NCBI GenBank assembly: GCA_023229605.1
Contig: JALNYY010000028.1
Span: 1 to 35,281 of the forward strand
DNA from: Methylobacter sp.
GTDB lineage: Bacteria; Pseudomonadota; Gammaproteobacteria; Methylococcales; Methylomonadaceae
Length of the DNA: 35,281 nt
Direction: 5' to 3'
Under the pieces are notes generated by a model that made no database searches, was not told the DNA's origin, and was given only the letters and a program-made list of their open reading frames with translations. The position numbers were made by a program, and so were the translations under genes. Below are positions 31,401 to 35,281 of the stretch, piece by piece. Each line of letters starts with the position of its first letter. Within the stretch, counting starts at the first letter, position 1.

Positions 31401-34231
31401 TGATTGTTTTGCTCCGGATACAAACCGATATGCAACGGCGTCGCTTGCTTGCCGAGTACGAACGGTCTGGCCCAGACCACGTTTTTCAGCCGGATATTAA
31501 CCGGGTTGCCGTTCGCCTCCGCGCTAACCTGTCTTATTGCCGCCCGCGCCATTTCCAGGTAGGCGACGCCGGGCAGCACCTTCTCGCCCATCACCACATG
31601 GTCGGCCAGAAAAAACTCGGTGCCGCTAAACACGGAACTGAAGCGCTGCTCGGAAAGGTCCGAAGTGTTCTGGTGCATCAACGGATGCAGTTGTGTGGGA
31701 GCCTGGCCGATGCGCCTGTTGCCGCCGGTTTCCGGCAGCCAGTAACGCTGTCTGGCGAAGGGGTACGAAGGCAGAGTAACCCGGCGCGGCCGCCTGCCGG
31801 CAAACGCTGTTTCGGCATACAGCATTTGCCAGTCGATATTAACGCCCTTGACCCACAGCTCGGCCAATTGCCGGACATCGCCCTCGGCAAAGCATTGTCT
31901 AAGCGTTGCCGCTAAGGCGTCATCCTCATTCAACGCCTTATTGCGTTTGACCGTGCCTTTGCAGCAATCGGCGACATCCATCCGGCTGAGCTTTACCTTC
32001 AATTCCGCAACCGAATCCGCGATAACAGCCAGCCGTTCGGCCATGGCCTCGCGCCCAACCTGCAAGGTGAAGGCGATATCCGCCATATCCGGCGTTTCCG
32101 ACTCCGGCATCTCGTTCAGGAAGCCAAGCAAATTTTCGACCACGTCGACTAGCCGGGCTTCGTTCTTGGCCGACAGCAGGATCAGCGCCGACGCAGATCG
32201 TTGCACCGGCGGCAACGGTTTTTCGCTATATTCCTCGATCACCACATGAGCATTGGAGCCGCCTGCGCCGAATGAACTGACGCCTGCGCGTCTTGGCTGC
32301 TCCTTGCCGTCGATGACTGATCGCTGCCAGGGCCGCCCCTGCTGCAAAATAAAAAACGGCGACTGCTCCAGCTCTATCATCGGGTTGATAGCGTCGCAGT
32401 GCAGACTCCGGTACAGCCTCTTATTCCTGAGCGCCAGCACCGCCTTGATAACCCCGGCGATACCGGCTGCGGTTTCCGCATGACCGATATTCGATTTGAC
32501 CGAGCCCAGGCCGCAATAGGCCGCATTCGGCATCGCAACGCCGGTGCTTCGGTGCAGTTGCTCGAACGCCATTTTCAGGCCGTTTATTTCAATCGGGTCG
32601 CCCAGCGACGTGCCGGTGCCGTGGCATTCGATGTAGCCGATGCTGCGCGGATCGATGTTGGCCTTTTGATGCGCCTCGACAATCAGGCTGGCCTGCGCTT
32701 TCGGATTCGGCGCAGTCAACGATGTGGACATGCCGCCATGATTTTCGGCGGAACCCCGGATCACGGCCAGGATGGTATCGCCGTCCCGCTCGGCCCGTTT
32801 CAACGATTTCAGCAGCACCGCGCCGACGCCGTCGCTGCGCACATAGCCGTTGGCCTGCTCGGAAAAGGTTTTACAGCGCCCGTCCTCGCAGATCATGCCG
32901 ACCTTGCTGTACATGATGTGCATGTCCGGCGAAATCAGCAGGTTTGCGCCGCCCGCTATCGCCATTTCGCAGCCTTCGTGCTGAATGCTCAACACCGCCC
33001 GATGCAGCGCCACCAGCGAACTCGAGCAGGCGGTGTCGATGACTTGGCTGGGGCCGTGTATGTCGAGGAAAAAGGACAGCCGGTTGGGACAGAACATGTG
33101 CCCGAGACTGGTCAGGTGCAGCGCCTCCATCGCGCCGGCACGGTCGATCAGGTGCGCGTAATCCTGTAAATTGATGCCCATAAACAGGCCGATTTTGCGG
33201 CCGGACAGCGATTTCGGCGCGTAACCGGCCGACTCGATCAGTTTCCAGACGCACTGGATAAACAGCCGGTGTTGCGGGTCCATCAGTTCCGCTTCGCGCG
33301 GCGACATGCCGAAAAACAGCGGATCGAACTTGTCGATGTCCGGCGCAAAGCCGCCATATTTGACCTTGGTAAATTCGCCCTGCTTCGGGTCGCCGTAAAC
33401 CTTTTGCCAGTCCCAGCGGTCGGCCGGAACTTCGCTGATGCAGTCGTCGCCCTGACGCAGGTGTTTTTCGAATTCCTGCAAATTAGGGCTATCCGGGAAT
33501 ATGCCTTCCATTGCGATGATCGCAACGGGTTCGTAGCCGGTTTCACCGGAGCTGCGAACATTTTCCGGCGTTTCCCGGTATTCCGTTTCTGCACCAGCAG
33601 GGGCTTGCGACCCAACGCTGGCCCTGAATTTGCTGATCCAGCTTTTAACCTCGGAACCGATTTCGGCGCTGTCGATGTCGGCCGTGCCAACCGACCGAAC
33701 AGAACCGGCATCGTGCGACACCTTATCGACCGGCTGAACTTCTTCGTTCAGCACCCGCTTCTCGATCGTCTTGCGGTAACGCTGATACAAAATGTCGGCC
33801 AATTCGTCCAGATGCCGGGCCTCGAAAAAAACGGTCGGCGCAATCGGCAAGTCCAGCAGGTCTGAAATGCGCTTCATGATTTCGGTGACGATAATCGAGT
33901 CGACGCCGTAGCGGGACATGTTTTCCCTGACATCCAGCCTGTCCGGCGGAATCTTCAGCACCGTTGACGCAATATGGGCAATTTCCTGCCTGAATCGCAG
34001 CGGCGTTGCATTAGTGGCATCGGGTGATCCGGCTTGCCGAAGGGCGGATGCCTCCGCCGCGCTCACAGGCGGCGGCTCAGGCTGTTGCTGCATGTCGGCG
34101 CTTGACGGCTGCGCTTTTTCCGGGGCGCACGAACAATCTGGTTGCGCCTGCTTTGATGCGGCCTCTACCAGCTCGTCGTCCAGGAACTGCCGCATTGCGG
34201 CGTCAAAATCTTTTGAACCGTCAAATGTCAT
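19445..34231 (-). CDS. Trans-AT polyketide synthase, four KS modules, leading into an NRPS C domain
   Basis: 4,928 aa. Domain order with key residues: ACP (S112); KS1 233-668 (C402, H537, H584); DH1 848-1175 (H878, D1083); KR1 1190-1610 (Y1514, N1518); ACP (S1672); KS2 1773-2210 (C1943, H2078, H2125); ACP-like insert 2268-2345 with Ala2304 in the serine position; DH2 2518-2808 (H2549, D2724); ACP (S2881); KS3 2977-3415 (C3157, H3292, H3332); KR2 3600-4020 (Y3921); ACP (S4079); KS4 4162-4595 (C4332, but Ala4466 for His; non-elongating); ACP (S4818); first ~50 residues of a C domain, then TAA. No acyltransferase domain anywhere; post-KS linkers ending in PxYPFxxxxYW are typical of trans-AT enzymes. 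Both KRs keep the Asp of the B-type motif (LLQD, IIRD). The start has GAGGTG six bases upstream, overlapping the hsdR stop. It builds a reduced/unsaturated polyketide chain passed to the NRPS. Confidence 0.93.
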   Translation of the reverse strand: MTFDGSKDFDAAMRQFLDDELVEAASKQAQPDCSCAPEKAQPSSADMQQQPEPPPVSAAEASALRQAGSPDATNATPLRFRQEIAHIASTVLKIPPDRLDVRENMSRYGVDSIIVTEIMKRISDLLDLPIAPTVFFEARHLDELADILYQRYRKTIEKRVLNEEVQPVDKVSHDAGSVRSVGTADIDSAEIGSEVKSWISKFRASVGSQAPAGAETEYRETPENVRSSGETGYEPVAIIAMEGIFPDSPNLQEFEKHLRQGDDCISEVPADRWDWQKVYGDPKQGEFTKVKYGGFAPDIDKFDPLFFGMSPREAELMDPQHRLFIQCVWKLIESAGYAPKSLSGRKIGLFMGINLQDYAHLIDRAGAMEALHLTSLGHMFCPNRLSFFLDIHGPSQVIDTACSSSLVALHRAVLSIQHEGCEMAIAGGANLLISPDMHIMYSKVGMICEDGRCKTFSEQANGYVRSDGVGAVLLKSLKRAERDGDTILAVIRGSAENHGGMSTSLTAPNPKAQASLIVEAHQKANIDPRSIGYIECHGTGTSLGDPIEINGLKMAFEQLHRSTGVAMPNAAYCGLGSVKSNIGHAETAAGIAGVIKAVLALRNKRLYRSLHCDAINPMIELEQSPFFILQQGRPWQRSVIDGKEQPRRAGVSSFGAGGSNAHVVIEEYSEKPLPPVQRSASALILLSAKNEARLVDVVENLLGFLNEMPESETPDMADIAFTLQVGREAMAERLAVIADSVAELKVKLSRMDVADCCKGTVKRNKALNEDDALAATLRQCFAEGDVRQLAELWVKGVNIDWQMLYAETAFAGRRPRRVTLPSYPFARQRYWLPETGGNRRIGQAPTQLHPLMHQNTSDLSEQRFSSVFSGTEFFLADHVVMGEKVLPGVAYLEMARAAIRQVSAEANGNPVNIRLKNVVWARPFVLGKQATPLHIGLYPEQNNQIAYRIYSKVNDEPVLHSQGTAVLQAESSADATVEKLNLAVLRDKITAGRPEQNSLDAGRCYDAFRAMGIEYGPGHQGLETVYYSAPGNTKPSPEGEGAHTFSSTVLRAIAPPQVLAKLVLPACVENGAAQFVLHPGLIDSGLQACIGLMAGSGHALPTGAATGASEFPASLPFALDELTLLARPSATLWAWIRYADGSSPTDKVQKLNIDLCDDQGRICVRMKGFSSRALEQKQPAETSATLMCKPVWADQAVAADADSQAWSRHLIVLCDLDGQFPESTEQAIAGQVAGASCQRLHLNGAIEDSYRDAAIKIFELIKQAFTQKTTGNTLFQVLIPGRGEGMLLAGLSGLLKTASRENARFFGQLIELDAGETGNGLAAKIIADSRTPEQAQIRYHGGARQALRWQEADIAGSPAVPWKDNGVYLITGGSGGLGLLFAKQIAGHAKNATVVLCGRSALSPQKQAQIDRLSSSGLNAEYRQLDVGRRQDVDDLIARLLDAHGRIDGILHCAGLLQDNFIQKKSAQEFTEVLAPKVAGTLHLDNAAKNVDLDFFALFSSAAGAWGSAGQADYAAANAFMDAFAEYRNEQVKAGQRRGHTLSINWPLWADGGMRMEAAAEAMMQQTTGMVALPAENGIDAFNRIMASGAARMMVMQGSPTRIRRLLVTPEKTVKKITPHRNDDIATGPQIDTGELQAKIRHMLLQAVAKLMKFEPDDLDADAEFSDYGFDSITLTDFSNKLNQQYRLELTPTIFFEYPTIADFADWLASEYPFVFAQAFGLQARPAQSRESAAYQAPDHSEYGDQPVSTPIQPHARFTNAAGADESAGDTDKSVAIIGISGRFPMASDLDQFWSNLLEGKDCISEIPEDRWDWRALYGDPATEANKTNIKWGGFIDGVGNFDARFFGISPREAELMDPQQRLLMQYVWKAIEDAGYSAASLSGGNTGIFIGTASSGYGELMAKSGSAIDRYSSTGVVGSVGPNRVSYFLNLHGPSEPVETACSSSLVAIHRALSAIANGDCDQAIVGGINLIISPETQISFNKAGMLCEDGRCKTFSSQANGYVRGEGVGMLFLKKLKAAEQAGDHIYGVIQGSAENHGGRGNTLTAPNPKAQAELLKAAYSRAGFDPRTVSYIEAHGTGTELGDPIEINGLKTAFRDLYQATGTADITAAHCGLGSVKTNIGHLELAAGVAGVIKVLLQLKHKTLVKSLHCDEVNPYIQLQDSPFYLVRDNREWTPLRDPEGRELPRRAGVSSFGFGGVNAHIVIEEYQGQPKHAGVGEESELPSLVVLSAKDQERLKAYAAELLRFISADSAADSQNEPLDSGHARQVLLGTVRSLVAGILQIDRNEIEPTHALDDYGFDAMHRTMLLAKLQQAFELEIEAKTLLDNHSIAAIVTGVLESHPVLRDRLDREEAITDLEPERPALNRPEGNFSLADLAYTLQVGREPMDERFAVIAGSIDELEYKLRAFIEGRADTVNDLYLGQVKQHKNILAAFAADEELQEALEKWMQRGKFSKLLDMWVKGLNLDWEKLYGESKPYRNKPHRISAPGYPFAEQRYWIEARSAGIQSQTAGSAYLHPLVHQNVSTLQQCRFSATLAGNEFFLADHRVQGQKVLPGVAYLEMARAAAVIAAGGERPPQTLFRLQDVVWIRPLIVNQSQDIRIDLTTGADGGISYRIFSPAVTDGSLEQTRQVLSQGVATFIPAVNPPRLDPGAMLAQPGMNRFDSGQCYSLFSALGFDYGPGHQGLTELYAGNGQVLAKLALPGPVQHTLDQYVLHPSLMDSALQASIGLVMSAGTQTDTRLKPSLPFAVETVTVFSACAGSMWAWVRRPAGSSESDRVQKLDIDLCNDQGQVCVQIKGFSSRVLDTDGATDETGSAAKPGNAALPTTDGHKQPAPVDADELRIKAIEYFKELLSVALKYPSGQIRANEALESYGIDSMMVMELTAALEKSFGKLSKTLFFEYQTLDELVGYFLDAHRPQLLKLLGVNKPDADGAVAALADSTAVQSVGMALAPEPAVSAFAVAPAKPAAGALDIAVIGLSGRYPQARDIEAFWLNLRDGRNCITEVPEERWDWRAYYSEDRSQPGRHSSKWGGFIADVDKFDPLFFNISPREAEYMDPQERLFLEHAWMAMEDAGYRREDLQKPAPGSLNGDDLPAQVGVYAGVMYGEYQLLGLEAALLGKPTVTANVYAGIANRVSYFLNLHGPSMTVDTMCSSSLTAIHLACQDLKLGRTDLGLAGGVNISIHPNKYQMLSSGQYISSSGQCESFGSGGDGYVPGEGVGVVLLKRLADAERDGDHIYGVIKSSALNHGGKTNGYSVPNPNAQQMVISRALRDAKIDPRTISYIEAHGTGTKLGDPIEITGLSKAFGKNTAPGHSCWIGSAKSNIGHCESAAGIAGLTKVLLQMREGQIAPSLHSQTLNPNIDFSATPFQVNQQLREWQRPVVDGQVQHRVAGVSSFGAGGSNAHMVVEEYIKPETGAAARPPAPCAFVLSARTEQQLRQYAERLLQFVHRHQADLSLPDTAYTLQIGREAMQQRLGFIAGSAQELIEKLNRFLQGNHDALYLGRTRYGNATEPLAGQDHQSMAGLISGRRYDTLLAEWVKGQGVDWRLLYADDAKPPLRISLPTYPFATERYWLELPGQSGRPASVETAVSPDALMLYPVWKEQVARQTPVESEYVEHRVLFTGAAIEIPGAVCMPLHSGGSEMDQCFNGYAVQVFAQVKELFGRKPGGRVLLQVVNGAGEHRSACPDQLLGALAAMLKTAQMENPQFTGQLIELDAACDPAKLAAMLHENGLAPAEQHVRYSQGKRQVMAWAELDGVRQQAIPVWKQGGVYLITGGAGGLGLIFAREIVRQVNDVTLILTGRSPLDDARRAAIEALQAAGARVEYRNVDAGDKQAVSSLIGEYRDSLNGIIHSAGIIRDNFIFKKTAAELQEVLAAKVSGVVNLDQASRSVNLDFFVLFSSLAGAVGNPGQSDYATANAFMDAYAAYRNRLATELSEGMRPKGHTLSINWPLWEHGGMDIDPKSKEMMWRTAGLKPMQTDTGIGALYRSLEAGYDQVMVLEGDVLRLRRLFLGQQSEPESNDTAAKVVQPSDPQQLQGKVEGLITEMLSEMLKLPAHRIEADVPIEQYGIDSVAMMSLTNDLEKVFGPLPKTLFFEYPSIDAIGAYFVDTFPLQLTALFKLSSEAVEKQDTAIDQPDADAGKSAVVETGVQTGLYDIAVIGMSGRFPQANDLDEFWQNLAQGKDCITEIPAQRWDHQQYFDPDKNKSGKSYCKWGGFLDDVAGFDPLFFKISPREAELLDPQERLFLETVWNLLESAGYLGETLQRLCQSRVGVFAGAMSQQYHAFESDLVRESVVALSSHSSIANRVSYFFNFQGPSIAIDTMCSSALVAVHMACESLLKGECKIAVAGGVNLTIHPKKYIGLSAGQIIGSRPDSSSFGDGDGYLPAEAVGAVLLKPLKDALADNDNILAVIKSTAINHGGQSNGYSVPNASAQTDLIVGNFARAGIDPRTVSYVESAANGSPLGDAIELNALTAGFRKYTDHRQFCAIGSVKSNIGHAEAASGMSQLIKVLLQLQYRQLAPTIKAQPLNPNIDFGQTPFHLQRRLEQWQRPTVALDGGERREYPRRATVSSFGAGGSNAHLIVEEYRAAGQQGPESGTPQLMLFSAKTAAQLRAVVLQMSAFIEQQPELSLANLAYTLQTGREAMEYRMVLVVDGRDQLIQGLQAYLQDGVGSNSFTGDHEQDNSEIKRLLSGDTGRSMLQMLLAEKDLEKLAFYWVKGVRIAWQAMHRGETLSRIALPTYPFDRKSYWLGGKTVSAAPEPPETFAIDTQQTMRDNMERYLAHSLARLLDINGDEISMGKSLQDYGADSMFSSKLRRGLEQVFQVKISARDLFTHATLASLAEFAATRMASGQVKKNASELTAATGPLPLMSPLSEGQKGLWLLHQFAPQMSAYNIPVALRFSAGLDVGLFRQACEHML
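20834..20836 (-). other. KS4 lacks the first catalytic His (KS0)
   Basis: The HGTGT block of KS1-3 is replaced by VESAANGSPLGD. The codon aligning with the His encodes Ala4466. The active-site Cys (TMCSSA) and the NIGH His remain. Trans-AT systems commonly carry such non-elongating KS domains, which pass the chain on without condensation. Confidence 0.85.
27197..27430 (-). other. Carrier-protein-like insert with Ser replaced by Ala
   Basis: Residues about 2268-2345, in the linker after KS2, have an ACP pattern: a first helix with LVAGILQIDRNEI, then LDDYGFDAM, an amphipathic helix and TLLDNHSIAAIVTGVL. The attachment serine is Ala2304 (GCT, at 27320-27322); TCT would be Ser. The equivalent linkers after KS1, KS3 and KS4 have no such segment. 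It cannot carry phosphopantetheine as written; it may be a docking or structural relic. Confidence 0.75.
31110..31129. repeat. REP-like palindrome inside the DH1 coding sequence
   Basis: 8-bp arms CCCTCTCC (31110-31117) and GGAGAGGG (31122-31129) with a 4-base loop, translated in frame as KPSPEGEGA (about residues 1034-1042). It sits in a segment about 26 residues longer than the same place in DH2. This wording resembles a dispersed intergenic repeat rather than PKS sequence. Confidence 0.65.
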
Positions 34232-34237
34232 CCGTCA

Positions 34238-34243
34238 CACCTC
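34238..34243 (-). promoter_or_regulatory. PKS ribosome-binding site overlapping the hsdR stop
   Basis: The minus strand reads TGA-GGTG, so the Shine-Dalgarno GAGGTG uses the last two bases of the hsdR stop codon. It is six bases from the PKS ATG. This arrangement favours termination-reinitiation coupling of the PKS to hsdR translation. Confidence 0.7.
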
Positions 34244-35281
34244 ACTCAGCCAACTTCAACAAATCAAATACCACCTTAGCAAAACCGGCTGCTCTGGCGG
34301 GATCGGATAATAACTGCATCATTTGATTTTGATGCACCTCACTGCTGTCCATAATCGCATCATCGACGGCTTTGGTAAAGTCGCCCAGCATCGCCTGCTC
34401 AGTAGAATTATTGGCGATTTGCTTCATGACCGATTCATTTTCGCTGATTTTATCCCTGATCGTATACGCATAATTTACCAGATCCTTTTCCGTTAAGTGA
34501 TCGGTAATAAAAAGCTCATTCAAACGGCTGATGATCTGCGAGATGAATTCTTCGTGTTTATCTTTTGCTTTAGCAGTCCCCAGGCCCTCTCCGGGTTCAA
34601 GCTTATAATCCGCCGAATCTTCTTTTAGCTTCAAGTCCTGCTGACGAATGACCGAAAGACGGTAATGACTGAGCACCACGTTGCTTAAGTCTATTCCCTC
34701 TTCCTCCATAAACGTTTCACGCAGCATGGGGCGCAGATTGCGTGCATACAGACTGAGTTTTTCCAAGGCCTTGTCGTCGTAATCGACAATCTGCGACATA
34801 AACTCATAAAAGCGTACAAACGTACCCAAATCCTTTTTAAAGATTTCCAAGGCATCCTTCTCTTTTTTGCACTCCTTGAAGCTATTTTCCGCATTAGCCA
34901 TCAGCACCGGATCGGCAGTCTTCTTGGTGCGCTCAAACATGTCCTTGGCTTGTTTATACGCGTCAACGGCTGATTGATACCGTTTTTGCCAACGCTCTAC
35001 TGCGGGTTTGCAAATATTGGAGATTGCCGCGTTACTTTTGCTTTTTACTAAAAACGCCCCGTAAAACTGTTCGACTTCCTGCCAGGTAAAAATACCGGCG
35101 GCGCGCAGCTTGTCGTATAAATCAAAGATTAAATCCGGGTCGGAAACATCGGCCAGTTCGGCGGTTTGGTAATAGGGCTGAAAGGCATTGAGTATATCTT
35201 CCGGCTCATTGAAAAAATCCAACACAAAAGTGCCCGTTTCCGCTTTGCCGGGATAAGTACGGTTCAGCCGCGACAGGGTTT
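34242..35281 (-). CDS. hsdR: Type I restriction enzyme R subunit, C-terminal part (runs off the window)
   Basis: Open from the window edge to a TGA at 34242-34244, about 346 codons; an internal GTG at 35225 is not the true start. The first residues, TLSRLNRTYPGK then GTFVLDFFNEPEDI, are the end of the HsdR motor domain. The rest is the helical C-terminal region (LPHYR-like LSHYRLSVIRQ, then SQIISRLNELF, LVNYAYTIRDKI, NNSTEQAMLGDF). HsdR is the ATP-dependent translocase/nuclease of type I systems and needs HsdM and HsdS, which would lie to the right. The natural-looking C-terminus (ending FDLLKLAE) suggests the 3' end is complete. It is immediately followed, after 10 bp, by the PKS gene on the same strand. 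Confidence 0.92.
   Translation of the reverse strand, partial: TLSRLNRTYPGKAETGTFVLDFFNEPEDILNAFQPYYQTAELADVSDPDLIFDLYDKLRAAGIFTWQEVEQFYGAFLVKSKSNAAISNICKPAVERWQKRYQSAVDAYKQAKDMFERTKKTADPVLMANAENSFKECKKEKDALEIFKKDLGTFVRFYEFMSQIVDYDDKALEKLSLYARNLRPMLRETFMEEEGIDLSNVVLSHYRLSVIRQQDLKLKEDSADYKLEPGEGLGTAKAKDKHEEFISQIISRLNELFITDHLTEKDLVNYAYTIRDKISENESVMKQIANNSTEQAMLGDFTKAVDDAIMDSSEVHQNQMMQLLSDPARAAGFAKVVFDLLKLAE

Noticed and set aside
1..35281. CRISPR array, tRNA/rRNA genes, insertion sequences
   Set aside because: I found no regularly spaced repeats, no RNA gene signatures and no transposase or integrase frames in the window.

Overview
The window looks like chromosome of a gammaproteobacterium. 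A methanotroph-like (Methylococcales) background is my impression from the UvrA sequence and the style of the dispersed palindromic repeats; I computed no similarity. It joins three kinds of DNA: a restriction/helicase cluster on the left, a small conserved core (uvrA and a little membrane-protein gene) in the middle, and a very large polyketide/non-ribosomal peptide locus on the right that abuts the 3' end of a type I restriction gene.

Left block (about 140-10,280, all minus strand). Five closely packed genes read leftward: a SNF2/RapA-like helicase, an AlbA_2/Schlafen-like protein with a GHKL-type ATPase half, a class II Fic protein, a beta-class adenine methyltransferase of type III Mod style, and a large DEAD/DEAH helicase with a C-terminal PD-(D/E)XK nuclease motif (Res-like). 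Intergenic distances are short (4-bp overlap, 8 bp, 54 bp), except for 203 bp before the last gene that hold two REP-like hairpins. A 23-bp identical direct repeat lies just outside each end of the cluster. On the minus strand each copy carries a perfect extended -10 element, and the right copy is well placed to drive the operon. This looks like a self-contained, possibly mobile, composite restriction-modification defence module.

Middle (10,298-13,528). A 108-aa membrane protein (minus) and uvrA (plus) diverge from an 87-bp region with a plausible promoter. The 371 bp after uvrA contain only two hairpin repeats.

Right block (13,900-35,281, all minus strand). The C-terminal ~346 codons of HsdR (gene cut by the window edge) are followed after 10 bp by a trans-AT PKS-NRPS megasynthase, with the Shine-Dalgarno sequence of the PKS overlapping the hsdR stop codon. 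Domain order is ACP | KS-DH-KR-ACP | KS-(ACP-like, Ser to Ala)-DH-ACP | KS-KR-ACP | KS0-ACP | C-A-PCP-TE. The reading frame is interrupted once, by an in-frame TAA inside the C domain (19,445-19,447), so it appears as a 4,928-aa protein and a 1,276-aa remainder. A secreted type B carboxylesterase overlaps the end of the NRPS and closes the operon. No acyltransferase, loading module, phosphopantetheinyl transferase or transporter lies in the window, so starter supply, extender loading and export must come from elsewhere or the locus is a remnant.

The most unusual points are the nonsense codon in an otherwise intact megasynthase, the serine-less carrier-like domain inserted after KS2, the REP-like palindrome read in frame within DH1, the direct repeats bracketing the five-gene cluster, and the hsdR/PKS junction.
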